Below, piece after piece: positions 18,193 through 27,381 of a stretch of 64,000 nucleotides of DNA. Source of the stretch: Ferribacterium limneticum (GTDB lineage Bacteria > Pseudomonadota > Gammaproteobacteria > Burkholderiales > Rhodocyclaceae); NCBI RefSeq assembly GCF_020510585.1, contig NZ_CP075190.1, positions 3,532,001 through 3,596,000 of the forward strand, given 5' to 3'. The position numbers and the translations under genes were made by a program. Positions within the stretch are counted from its first letter, which is position 1, and every line of letters begins with the position of its first letter. Under the pieces are notes generated by a model. The model was given only the letters and a program-made list of their open reading frames with translations, was not told the origin of the DNA and made no database searches.

Positions 18193-20705
18193 AACACCGC
18201 GCCCCACCCTCCGCACAGAGGGGTGTTGCACTCCTCGCCCTGCTGGTCATGCTTCTGCTGGCCGGGGGCTATGCGTTCTATCGAAATGCCAATATCGGCA
18301 GCGGCCAAACCCAGGAGCGCGACAGCGTTCTGCAACGCCTGGCACAAGCCAAGGAAACGGTCATTGCCTATGCCGTCAATGATGCGACACGCCCTGGCCG
18401 ACTCCTTTGCCCTGACATCATTGGAGACGGGCGTTCCCCCACATTCACCCAAGACGACTGCGCTAGCTATGGCGGCTGGCTCCCGTGGTCAACGCTCAAC
18501 CTGGCCGAGAACACCGATGCGCAAGGGGGAAAATTTCGCTATTACCTTTCCCCCGCCTTTGGCGGCAAGAGCGTCAATAAAAAGGTTAATAGCGATACGC
18601 CCACCTCACTCCACCTGGATGTTCCTGCAGGCAGCGCGAGCAACGACATCGCCGCGGTAATCATCGCAACGCGAGGAGCACTCGATACCGCAAATGCGGA
18701 TGGCGACGACTATTTTTACAACGGAGCCTCAAACTCTCCCGAAGACAACGATATCGTCATCGCCGTTACCCGCCAGGAGCTGATGACCGCCGTCGAGCAG
18801 CGTATTGCCAACGAGCTGCGAACCTGCCTCGAACAACATGCGACCAACGCCAGCAACCTCCAGCACACCTACCCCTGGCCAGCACCGCTGTCGAACAACA
18901 TTTTCAAGGGAGCAACCAAAAGCCTATTCGGGATGGTGCCGGACACCCAGGCTGGCAACCCTGAAATGGCCTTGAAGGATACGATCACAAAACTGACTGC
19001 CACCAAAAACAGCCTAAATTCGGCGTCGACCGCAGCCGATCAACTCGCTGCCGTATATCAGCTGCAAGAACAGGCCGCCTATGCTCGGGCTCTCTTTGAC
19101 CGCCAGTACCAGGCCGCGGTCGATCTCTCGGACAAGGCGACGAAATCCAAGGCTGATTTCACCGCACTGGATGCCAGCATCGTCACCGCCACAAAAACAG
19201 CCGGAGCTTTCGCTGCCTTCGGCAATACCTTGCCTGGAGCCATTGCAAGCGCCCTGCCGAGCCTGACAGCACTCAACGACTCGTTGGCAAATAACGGTTT
19301 CGATCTATTTTTAATGGAGTTGCAGTTAAACAACCCGGATCTCAAAGCCAGCATCGATATCGCTACCGGAGCCCCGACAAAAGCCAATTTCGGCAAACTG
19401 ATCACCCCGGTCAACCTATTCAAAAACAGTTTGCTGGAATACAGCGGAACCATAAACACGGACATTGACGGCAAGATCAGTGCGGCTCACACATCGGCCA
19501 CCAATGCGGCAGTCGCCGTCAACCTGGCCAAAAACTATCCCAGCGCACCGATTGCTGAACCGATTGCACAACAAGCGCTCACCGAAGCCACCAACCTTTA
19601 CAACGCCAATCGACTGGTCGAAACCACCGTTCTCGCCACTCGGGTCAATGTCGATGCCGATGAAGTCAGCTTCCGAGCGACAAGCATCGGCACCGTACTG
19701 GCCACTTCGAACAGCGAAGCTCTCGTCGGGACGCTTGAGTCGTCGAAAACGCTGGTCACCTCCATAGCGACCGGCTCAACAGCCGTTATAGCAGCCCGAT
19801 CTGCAACTTTGAGCGCCCTGGAAAATGCCTTGGCGGCCGCGAAAACAGGGGCCGATCAAACCCTGATCCGGACAAATGCGGAAACAGCAGCGACTCAACT
19901 CAATGCGCTGGCGACGGCACTGGATGCTAACGGCGACAACGTTGCTCTCGAAACCTTGAAATCCGTGGCCATTGCTCTGACTGGCGCACAACAGACTCCA
20001 CCGGCCAACGTTACGACCGCGCGCACACTGCGCACTCCGGCGAAAACAGTGATCTACTGGAGCGACACCGCCATCGCCCAAGCCGCCGATCTGGCGCGGC
20101 TGGCCAAAAAAGGAATTTCGTCCCAGGAAGACAGCGACTCCTCGGCATACACAGCCGCCAGAAAGCTGCTTGACAGCCTTGATGGCAGCAACGGAACCAT
20201 CACCCGGCTCGACAGTTACAACAAGAATGCGACCGACGAAGGTGCCACGCTAGCCCGGGATGCCTTCAACAAGACCCTTGGCCTCTTGAACGACCTTCTC
20301 AGCGCCGCAGCCAGGCTCGATGCATCGCTGGAAACCAGCATGGCAGAAGCTGCCGCGCCTCCGACATGGTATGGAAACGCCTGCCTGTTCCTGACACCGG
20401 CCACCGGCGATGAAACGTGGTGGACCGCAAACGCCTGGAAGAACGTATTCTTCTACCAGATAGCCGACCGCGTTCGCCCGCCAATTGGACTGCTAACCGT
20501 TAACGGTAGCGGTAACTACCGTGCCGTCGCCATCGCCGCTGGCAAAGCTCTGCCCAACACCCAGAACCGCACTCTCCGCGAAACCAGAAGCTATCTGGAA
20601 AAAATAAACGCGGACAATTCGCGAAACGGCGACGCGCAATCCCCATCACCCCGCTTCGTTACCGAGACCGTTTCACCAACGTTCAATGATCGCCTTGCCT
20701 ACTGA
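18189..20705 (+). CDS. Very large prepilin-like protein of the pilus locus
   Basis: An 838-residue protein with a prepilin-type N terminus: short basic leader, Gly, then GVALLALLVMLLLAGG, but no Glu at position +5, as in some minor pilins (PilX-like). The segment RPGRLLCPDIIGDG resembles the GRLPCPAD motif of the neighbouring smaller prepilin. The middle (about 250-720) is Ala/Thr-rich, predicted helical and low in cysteine, a possible stalk. A folded C-terminal part includes YGNACLFLTPA. It is probably a tip or adhesin-like subunit, which is inference from size and place. Confidence 0.6.
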   Translation: MKHRAPPSAQRGVALLALLVMLLLAGGYAFYRNANIGSGQTQERDSVLQRLAQAKETVIAYAVNDATRPGRLLCPDIIGDGRSPTFTQDDCASYGGWLPWSTLNLAENTDAQGGKFRYYLSPAFGGKSVNKKVNSDTPTSLHLDVPAGSASNDIAAVIIATRGALDTANADGDDYFYNGASNSPEDNDIVIAVTRQELMTAVEQRIANELRTCLEQHATNASNLQHTYPWPAPLSNNIFKGATKSLFGMVPDTQAGNPEMALKDTITKLTATKNSLNSASTAADQLAAVYQLQEQAAYARALFDRQYQAAVDLSDKATKSKADFTALDASIVTATKTAGAFAAFGNTLPGAIASALPSLTALNDSLANNGFDLFLMELQLNNPDLKASIDIATGAPTKANFGKLITPVNLFKNSLLEYSGTINTDIDGKISAAHTSATNAAVAVNLAKNYPSAPIAEPIAQQALTEATNLYNANRLVETTVLATRVNVDADEVSFRATSIGTVLATSNSEALVGTLESSKTLVTSIATGSTAVIAARSATLSALENALAAAKTGADQTLIRTNAETAATQLNALATALDANGDNVALETLKSVAIALTGAQQTPPANVTTARTLRTPAKTVIYWSDTAIAQAADLARLAKKGISSQEDSDSSAYTAARKLLDSLDGSNGTITRLDSYNKNATDEGATLARDAFNKTLGLLNDLLSAAARLDASLETSMAEAAAPPTWYGNACLFLTPATGDETWWTANAWKNVFFYQIADRVRPPIGLLTVNGSGNYRAVAIAAGKALPNTQNRTLRETRSYLEKINADNSRNGDAQSPSPRFVTETVSPTFNDRLAY

Positions 20706-20711
20706 AACCCC

Positions 20712-21473
20712 ATGAGCTTCCTGCAAATACCGGTCAAGATGCCCAAAAACTCGGGATTCACGCTCGTCGAACTGACGATCGTGCTGGTGATTGTCGCCCT
20801 GCTCTCCGGCGGACTAATGCTTGGCCTCTCCAGCCAGCGTGAGCAAATCCAGAACAAGGAAACCCAGCAACAATTGGACGTCATTCGCGATGCTCTGCTC
20901 GGTTTTGCCATGGCGAACGGCCGCTTGCCATGCCCTGCAGACCCCACCGTCGCGGCTAACGGTGGTGACGAAGTCGTTCAACAATGCGGCGTCGCGCGTG
21001 GCCACATTGCCCCCTACGCATGTATCGCCACCGATCAGCAGTGCACCCGTGAGTACGGCACTCTCCCATGGCGCTTGCTGGGCATTCAGGAAAGCGACGT
21101 GTGGGGAAATCGGTTTACGTATTTTGTCGGATACGAATTCTCTGATCCGCTTATCAAAGGTGAGATCGATGCGGGACGGCGAACCCGCTTCACGCTGGAC
21201 ACCAACGGTCGGGCAAAGATTCAGGACGGTTCAGGCAATGACATCGCATCGGCCATCCCTGCCGTCATTGTCAGCCACGGCAACCGGGGTGCCGGAGCCT
21301 ATCAGACCACCGGCAACCAATTACCCGGCGCAGCAGGTGACGAGGCGGAGAATGCAAATGCGACACTGACCTTCATCGCCCGCACCCCAACCGACAATTT
21401 CGACGATCTGGTTACCTGGATCATCCCCACCGTACTCAAATCCCGCTTGGTTGCCGTTGGAAAACTCCCCTAG
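20712..21473 (+). CDS. Prepilin-type N-terminal cleavage protein (minor pilin)
   Basis: A 253-residue type IV prepilin-like protein. The peptidase site reads KNSG/FTLVELTIVLVIVAL with Glu at +5. GRLPCPAD follows the N-terminal helix, and cysteines later on could form disulfides. It lies 6 bases after the 838-residue protein and shares its CP-D motif, so the two may form a tip complex. The size suits a minor pilin. Confidence 0.82.
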   Translation: MSFLQIPVKMPKNSGFTLVELTIVLVIVALLSGGLMLGLSSQREQIQNKETQQQLDVIRDALLGFAMANGRLPCPADPTVAANGGDEVVQQCGVARGHIAPYACIATDQQCTREYGTLPWRLLGIQESDVWGNRFTYFVGYEFSDPLIKGEIDAGRRTRFTLDTNGRAKIQDGSGNDIASAIPAVIVSHGNRGAGAYQTTGNQLPGAAGDEAENANATLTFIARTPTDNFDDLVTWIIPTVLKSRLVAVGKLP

Positions 21474-21566
21474 GCAAGCACCCAGCCAACCCCTTGGCAT
21501 ATTGACCGGCAGGCAGCCGACTGCCAAACTGAGCCGACCTGCCCCTTGTAGTTATCAACTGATCCC

Positions 21567-22859
21567 GTGAGCCAGCAGCCATTCCTTGTCGCCCTGCGTA
21601 CCGGTGGAGTTCTTCCGGAAGACGATGCCGAAACGCGCCTGAAAAAGTCGCTACTGGTATTCGCCACGGGCCTGGTTTGTGCAGGCTCAATGCTCTGGCT
21701 TTTTCTTTATGGCCAGATGGGACCGCAGTTTTCAGCAAACGCTCCCTTCGTTTTCCAGTTGCTGCTCGTTGGCAACCTGCTTTACTACTTTCGCAGCGGC
21801 AATTTCGATCTCTTTCGCTATTCGCAGCTGGCCCTCTTTCTTTTCGCCCCATTTGCCGTGCAATGGAGCATCGGCAATTTCATCACGGCCAGCGGCACCA
21901 GCTTGTGGGGATTGCTCGCTCCTATCGGCGCGGTGCTATTTTTCGGGGTTCGTGAATCGCTGGCGTGGTTCTTTGCTTATATCTTCCTGACTGCGCTATC
22001 CGGCTTTTTTGACTATTTTCTGGCGGATAGCCTGGCCAGCAATGCTCCCAAGATATCGATACGGACCAGCGTCTTTTTCTTCGCGCTCAATTTTGCTGCC
22101 ATTTCCAGCATCGTTTACCTGTTGTTACGCTACGCGGTTCAGGAAAAAGCCAAGACGCAAGCCAGCCTGGAAGAAACCCATCGTCTGCTGCAGGACGAAC
22201 AGGATCGTTCCGAACGCCTGCTGCTCAACATCCTGCCCGGCCCGATTGCCGAACGTCTGAAGCACGACAGTCAGGCCATCGCCGATGGCTTTGCTGACGT
22301 TACGATCATGTTCGTCGATATCGTCAATTTCACACGGATTGCCGAGGGCATGACCCCGCAGCAGGTTTTCGCCATGCTCAACCGTATATTTTCGTCCTTC
22401 GACGAACTGGCCGAGCACTACGGCATGGAGAAGATTAAAACCATTGGCGATGCCTACATGGTTGCCGGCGGGCTCAACAACGAGCAGAACAACTACACCC
22501 GGTCCATCGCCGAACTGGCCATCGCCATGCGCGACCTGCTGCATCGCGACTTCACCGTCAACGACATGCATCTCGATGTTCGCATCGGCATCGGCACCGG
22601 GCCGGTCGTCGCTGGCGTCGTCGGCAAGAAGAAATTCATCTACGATCTGTGGGGCGATACCGTCAATCTGGCCAGCCGGATCACCAGCGAAGGCACCCCG
22701 GGCATGATCCATGTTGATGCAACCACCCATCTACGCCTGGCGCAGCACTTCTCTTTCGATGAGCCACAGTCGCTCTACCTCAAAGGCAAGGGAAATACGC
22801 TCGTTTATCGATTGAATGGCTTGCGAGAAACGCAGCCTACTGGTGAACTGACAGCGTAA
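21567..22859 (+). CDS. Membrane-bound class III adenylate cyclase
   Basis: A 430-residue protein with about five or six N-terminal transmembrane helices, a short coiled coil, and a class III cyclase domain (about 245-410). Metal-binding aspartates are in VDIVNF and KTIGDAYM. The substrate-selecting Lys in KTIGDAYM and Asp in DLWGDTVN fit ATP rather than GTP. The start is GTG 21567. Its 3' end overlaps the kinase gene on the other strand by 23 bases. cAMP often controls pili, so a role in this locus is likely but unproven. Confidence 0.85.
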   Translation: MSQQPFLVALRTGGVLPEDDAETRLKKSLLVFATGLVCAGSMLWLFLYGQMGPQFSANAPFVFQLLLVGNLLYYFRSGNFDLFRYSQLALFLFAPFAVQWSIGNFITASGTSLWGLLAPIGAVLFFGVRESLAWFFAYIFLTALSGFFDYFLADSLASNAPKISIRTSVFFFALNFAAISSIVYLLLRYAVQEKAKTQASLEETHRLLQDEQDRSERLLLNILPGPIAERLKHDSQAIADGFADVTIMFVDIVNFTRIAEGMTPQQVFAMLNRIFSSFDELAEHYGMEKIKTIGDAYMVAGGLNNEQNNYTRSIAELAIAMRDLLHRDFTVNDMHLDVRIGIGTGPVVAGVVGKKKFIYDLWGDTVNLASRITSEGTPGMIHVDATTHLRLAQHFSFDEPQSLYLKGKGNTLVYRLNGLRETQPTGELTA

Positions 22860-24519
22860 ACGCAACGCGTCCCGGCCGATTTTCAGCCAGGACCAACGAA
22901 TATCCCACCCCGTCCGCTTGCCGTGCGGCGTGATACAAACCGATTCCCAGACCATCTTCAGAATTGACCGGCTCCTTGAGTAAGGTACTGGCCAGGGAGG
23001 GAGCGATGGTCTGACCATCATCGGCGACCGTCAGGCTGCCATCGGCAAAAAGTACGCTAATACCGAGGCCCGGTTGGCGCAAGCGTTTGGCCAGCGCATT
23101 CTGCAACAGGTTCTCAGCCACGCTGTCGAACAAGGGGCCGGGCAGGAAATGACCTGGTCTGGCTTCGCCCTGCCAATCAACCGGCAAATGACCATTGCGC
23201 TCCTTGAACTGGCGCCACCACGAGCCAGCCTCAACCTGCTCCAGACTCTCGATTTGTGGCGATTGCAACTTATCCAACGTCGCTTTCAGGCGGTCCGCGA
23301 TTTGCGGCAACTGTCGGCCCAGCAAGGCAGCCACCTCGGCCGGGTCACCTGGCTGATTCGCGGCATAGCAAAGTACCTGCAAGGACTGGAGCAGATTTTT
23401 CACGTCGTGTGTCACCCGCGCACCAGTCTCGTAAATGGCCTGAACATAGCCCATACGCTGTAACTGGTGCGTCTGGAGTTTGACCAGATAAAACTCGACG
23501 GCGAGGCGCAGCAGCCACTCGACATGCCAGCGCATGGCCGGTGACGGTGAGTGATGAAAATGGACTGACAACGCCAGTTCGTTCGCTTGGCAAGTGTGTG
23601 CGTACAAGGTTTGCTCGCCGGATTGCCCCACTCGCTCTCCCGCACGCCAGGAAACACCGACAACCCAGGGTATGCCCTTTAAACGCAGCATGACTGCATC
23701 GAGAAACAGCGCCGGATCGGTATGCCGCTCGCTTTCCTCCGAAAGCTGTACCAGCCATTGCTCGAGCGGCATGCCAAGCGACAACATGTAGCGTGAAATC
23801 GCCGAGCCGATGCCGGAAAAGCCGCCGCGCGGATTCCACGCCCAGGCCACGACGAGCAAGGCACCGGCCACCGCCAGCGAAGTCTTGAACAAGGACTCAA
23901 CATAGCCGGCCCCACCTACCAGCATGTAGGCCAGCGTACCCAGCACAAATACTGCAAGGATGAGGAAAACCATTACTCCGTAGAACAGGTCGAAGGCCTC
24001 ACCGGATTTTCGCTCAGGCGCTCGCGCCGGGAAAATCAGCAGGAATGGCAGAAACAGGGGCATGAAGCGGGCAAGCAGCCCGCGCAACAGCGGGTCGATG
24101 GCGACAGCCGGGGAGATTTCCGGAACCACGCCCAGAACCGTAATACCAACCAGGTAGCCAAACGCCAGAAGGTAACCAGAGCGCTCGCTATGCCTTTCTG
24201 TCCCCAGCACCCGCCCGCCGATAGCCGCGGCCAGCGCCCCACACCAGATCAATAGCAGCCATGGCCCGAGTAACAAGGTCGACATCAGAACCAGGCCGAG
24301 TAGCACAACACCTTGCCGTAATTCGATTCGACGCTCGCCGGCAACGAAAGGTTGCCAGATCAGGAATAGTCCGAGAGCAGCCACCCAGAGCAGGCGAACG
24401 GCAGGAATCTTCCACCCGCCAAATGCCAGCGTATGAAGCATCAGCAAATGGGAGGCCAACAGGAAATGCGGCCAGCCAGCCAGTCGGCTGGCAATTTTGG
24501 CAACTATCCCGGTGTTCAT
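22837..24519 (-). CDS. Membrane sensor histidine kinase (PrsK-like)
   Basis: A 560-residue kinase with about seven or eight N-terminal membrane helices, a GAF-like middle (about 250-350), a phosphoacceptor His371 in ARVTHDVKNLLQSLQ, and an HATPase domain with N-box ENLLQNALAKR and G-box GLGIGLY. The topology and the THDVKNL box resemble PrsK of PEP-CTERM systems. It has no receiver next to it; the likely partner is the response regulator at 6843, at the other end of the pilus locus. It is transcribed away from the pilin gene and converges on the cyclase. Confidence 0.82.
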   Translation of the reverse strand: MNTGIVAKIASRLAGWPHFLLASHLLMLHTLAFGGWKIPAVRLLWVAALGLFLIWQPFVAGERRIELRQGVVLLGLVLMSTLLLGPWLLLIWCGALAAAIGGRVLGTERHSERSGYLLAFGYLVGITVLGVVPEISPAVAIDPLLRGLLARFMPLFLPFLLIFPARAPERKSGEAFDLFYGVMVFLILAVFVLGTLAYMLVGGAGYVESLFKTSLAVAGALLVVAWAWNPRGGFSGIGSAISRYMLSLGMPLEQWLVQLSEESERHTDPALFLDAVMLRLKGIPWVVGVSWRAGERVGQSGEQTLYAHTCQANELALSVHFHHSPSPAMRWHVEWLLRLAVEFYLVKLQTHQLQRMGYVQAIYETGARVTHDVKNLLQSLQVLCYAANQPGDPAEVAALLGRQLPQIADRLKATLDKLQSPQIESLEQVEAGSWWRQFKERNGHLPVDWQGEARPGHFLPGPLFDSVAENLLQNALAKRLRQPGLGISVLFADGSLTVADDGQTIAPSLASTLLKEPVNSEDGLGIGLYHAARQADGVGYSLVLAENRPGRVAFTLSVHQ

Positions 24520-24525
24520 ATTTCA

Positions 24526-24548
24526 GACACCCTGTCCATATCTCGACA
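24526..24548. promoter_or_regulatory. Possible activator site upstream of the pilin promoter
   Basis: An inverted repeat GACA-N3-TGTC (24526-24536) is followed eight bases later by a third GACA half-site. It lies about 70 bases upstream of the -24 element, a usual position for a sigma-54 enhancer. Assignment to the response regulator at 6843 is inference. Confidence 0.35.
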
Positions 24549-24599
24549 CTTACCACCCAACTCTACGTCAACAATTGTCAAATCTACGCCAAAACGCAT

Positions 24600-24614
24600 A
24601 GGCACGAAATTTGC
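24600..24614 (+). promoter_or_regulatory. Sigma-54 promoter of the pilin gene
   Basis: The sequence AGGCACGAAATTTGC matches the -24/-12 consensus TGGCACG-N4-TTGC at all but the first base, with the exact ten-base spacing between GG and GC. Transcription would start near 24626, 22 bases before the pilin ATG. Confidence 0.85.
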
Positions 24615-24647
24615 GGAGGAATACTCAGAAATTAACCGGAGCATGCC

Positions 24648-25322
24648 ATGAAATACCAACAAAAAGGCTTCACCCTTGTCGAAATCGCCATTGTGCTGGT
24701 CATTATCGGGCTATTGCTGGGCGGCGTACTGAAGGGGCAGGAGTTGATCAACAGCGCCAAGGTAAAGAACCTGGCCAACGATTTCAGAAGTATTTCAGCC
24801 TTTGTTTATGCCTATCAAGACAAATACCGCGCCCTTCCTGGCGACGATCGCGCGGCAACCGATCATTTGGGGGCGACAGCCGTGTGTGCTCGTGTTGCTG
24901 CCTGCGCTCCTGCCAATCCGCCGGCAGGACTGGGAGATGGAAGAATCAATGGCGTCTGGATCGGCGCGGCGCAAACTGACGAGTCCTACATGTTCTGGCA
25001 GCATGTCCGAGTTGCAAACCTGGCTACCGGCACTGCGATTCTTGGCGCCGCAGACTACATTCCGCGGAATGCAGAAGGCGGAGACATAGGCATTACCGGA
25101 GATCCGATCATCGCTGGTTGGAACGGATCCTTCTACATCTGTTCATCCGGTATTCAGGGGCGCTATGCACGCCAGATTGACATCATGATGGACGATGGCA
25201 ACACTCAAACTGGCTCAATACGCGTTGTCACTGATCGCCAAGCGGCTCCAGCGCAATTTGAGAATATCGTCGCGGGAACCGCTCAAGACAGCCAACTATT
25301 TTCGGTTTGCTTTGCCTCTTAA
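24648..25322 (+). CDS. Prepilin-like protein, likely major pilin
   Basis: A 224-residue type IV prepilin. The leader MKYQQKG is followed by FTLVEIAIVLVIIGLLLGG with Glu at +5. The YRALPGDDRAA motif after the N-terminal helix is common in MSHA-like and pseudopilin proteins. Two cysteines near the end could form a disulfide loop. Its own sigma-54 promoter, separate from the assembly genes, and a strong terminator right after it fit a highly expressed structural subunit. That it is the major pilin is inference. Confidence 0.82.
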   Translation: MKYQQKGFTLVEIAIVLVIIGLLLGGVLKGQELINSAKVKNLANDFRSISAFVYAYQDKYRALPGDDRAATDHLGATAVCARVAACAPANPPAGLGDGRINGVWIGAAQTDESYMFWQHVRVANLATGTAILGAADYIPRNAEGGDIGITGDPIIAGWNGSFYICSSGIQGRYARQIDIMMDDGNTQTGSIRVVTDRQAAPAQFENIVAGTAQDSQLFSVCFAS

Positions 25323-25347
25323 AACGCAAAACCAAGCAAGACGATCC

Positions 25348-25372
25348 AAGCCCGCTTCGGCGGGCTTTTTTT
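25348..25372 (+). terminator. Intrinsic terminator after the pilin gene
   Basis: The hairpin AAGCCCGC-TTCG-GCGGGCTT is followed by a run of T. It overlaps the last bases of the convergent antiporter gene. Confidence 0.9.
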
Positions 25373-27329
25373 ACTTCTGCAACAGCCGTTCCTCTGCGGC
25401 AGTCACCGCCTCCGGAAGACCGAGGACGACGACGACATCGCCTTCCTCCAGCCGTGTCTCGGGGGCAGGCTCCAACGCGCGGATACCGCGCCGACGGATA
25501 GCGCTGACTTCACAATCCAGTTCGTCAAGGTTCAGCGCATCGAGTGTCTGCCCGATGCCAGCCGAGCCCGATGCCAGCAGCACAGAGTGAAGACGCGGGT
25601 GGTGCTCATCGTCGTCATCGTAATCGCGGTCTGATATGCCGCGATAAAAGCCGCGCAACAGACTGTAACGCTGGGAGCGTGTCTGACGAATGCGCTTGAG
25701 CACCCGATTGATCGGTACGCCGACCAGCACCAGGGCGTGCGACGCAAGCATCAGGCTAGCTTCCAGCGCCTCCGGAACGACCTCGGTGGCACCCGCCCGG
25801 GTCAGGCGATCCATATCGCGCTCGTCGAAAGTACGGACAACCACCGGCAAGTCGGGACGCGATTCCTGAACGTAATGCAGGACTTTCTCGGCCAACTGGG
25901 TGTCGCTGACGGTGACGATCACCACGCTGGCTCGCATCAGGCCGGCAGCCAGCAAGGCTTCCTTTCTGCCGACGTCGCCATAAACCACGTTTTCACCGCC
26001 TGCCGCGGCTTCCCGGACGCGGTCCGGATCGAGATCAAGGGCGACATAGGTGATGTTTTCCTGACTCAAAAAGCGGGCAAGGTACTGCCCGCTCCGGCCG
26101 AAACCGCAAAGAATCACGTGCTTTTCGGCGCCCATCGACTGGGCGGCGATCTTGGTCAATTGCATCGAGCGCATCATCCATTCGCTGGCGACGAAACGCA
26201 CCACGATCCGCTCGCTGTACTGCACGATGAACGGCGCAATGAGCATCGACAGGACGAGCACGGTCAATGCGACCTGCTGGATTTCTCTGGGCATATTGAT
26301 GATTTCGCCGAGCAGCACGAAGCCGAATTCGCCGCCGGCGCACAGCCACAAGCCGGAACGAATGGCATTGCCCGGCGAGGAGCCCAAACGCCATGAAAGC
26401 AGGCCGACAACCAACGACTTGATCAGCAACAAGGCGAGCAGCGCCAGCAAGACCTGCCACCACAGGCCAACCAGGATATGCAAATCGAGCTTGACGCCGA
26501 TGGTCACAAAGAACAGGCCCATCAGCACATCGCGGAAAGGCTTGATGTCTTCTTCCACCTGCAATTTGTATTCGGTTTCAGAAATCAGCATGCCGGCGAC
26601 AAATGCGCCGAGCGCCAGCGACAGCCCGGCCAGCTCGGTGAGGGTGGCCAAGCTCAGGGTAATCAGCAGGACGTTGAGGACGAAAACTTCGGAGGACTTG
26701 GCACGCGCGACGAAATGGAACCACTTGCGCATCAGCTTTTGGCCAAAAACAAGAATCACGGCCAGCACAACGACTGCCTTGAACAAAGCCACCGCCAACA
26801 GCATGGCCAGTTTTTCCGGCGGCTGGGTCAGCGAAGGAATGATTACCAGCAGGGGAACCACGGCCAGATCCTGAAAGAGCAGGACGCCCATGATTTCCCG
26901 CCCATGCACCGAATCGAGTTGCTGGCGCTCGACCAGCAGCTTGGTCAGAACCGCCGTCGACGACATGGCAAAAACACCGCCGAGGGCAATGCCCAGTTGC
27001 CAGGTGACACCGAAGAGCATGACCAGCCCGGCAACCAGGGTCATGCTCAGGAGAACCTGCAACATGCCCAGGCCGAAGACGATGCGTTTCATCGCATACA
27101 GTTTGGGCAGCGAGAATTCGAGGCCAATCGAGAACATCAGGAAAACGACGCCGAATTCGGCGAGGTGCTCGGCCCGATAAACGTCGTTCATCAGGTTCAA
27201 CGCATGCGGACCGATGACGCAGCCGACGAACAGGTAACCAAGTACCGGCGGCAAATTGAAACGACGAAAGATGACCACGGCGAGAACCGAGGCGCCAAGC
27301 AGAAGGAGAACGAGGGAGAGTGCGCTCAA
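25371..27329 (-). CDS. Kef-type monovalent cation:proton antiporter (CPA2) with RCK domain
   Basis: A 652-residue protein. The N-terminal Na/H exchanger domain has 12-13 helices, including the conserved GLEFSLPKL and LLFQDLAVVPLL blocks. It is followed by a TrkA-N (RCK) domain with the nucleotide-binding CGFGRSGQYLA motif and a TrkA-C domain. It resembles KefB/KefC and YbaL, which exchange K+ or Na+ for H+ under NAD(H) or glutathione-adduct control. The start is a TTG at 27327-27329, because an in-frame stop lies 33 bases upstream with no ATG between. It is divergent from kdsD. Confidence 0.9.
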   Translation of the reverse strand: MSALSLVLLLLGASVLAVVIFRRFNLPPVLGYLFVGCVIGPHALNLMNDVYRAEHLAEFGVVFLMFSIGLEFSLPKLYAMKRIVFGLGMLQVLLSMTLVAGLVMLFGVTWQLGIALGGVFAMSSTAVLTKLLVERQQLDSVHGREIMGVLLFQDLAVVPLLVIIPSLTQPPEKLAMLLAVALFKAVVVLAVILVFGQKLMRKWFHFVARAKSSEVFVLNVLLITLSLATLTELAGLSLALGAFVAGMLISETEYKLQVEEDIKPFRDVLMGLFFVTIGVKLDLHILVGLWWQVLLALLALLLIKSLVVGLLSWRLGSSPGNAIRSGLWLCAGGEFGFVLLGEIINMPREIQQVALTVLVLSMLIAPFIVQYSERIVVRFVASEWMMRSMQLTKIAAQSMGAEKHVILCGFGRSGQYLARFLSQENITYVALDLDPDRVREAAAGGENVVYGDVGRKEALLAAGLMRASVVIVTVSDTQLAEKVLHYVQESRPDLPVVVRTFDERDMDRLTRAGATEVVPEALEASLMLASHALVLVGVPINRVLKRIRQTRSQRYSLLRGFYRGISDRDYDDDDEHHPRLHSVLLASGSAGIGQTLDALNLDELDCEVSAIRRRGIRALEPAPETRLEEGDVVVVLGLPEAVTAAEERLLQK

Positions 27330-27381
27330 GGTCGTTGCGTGAAGTCGGGTATACTTCGGTCATCATAACCTCAGCCAGCCC

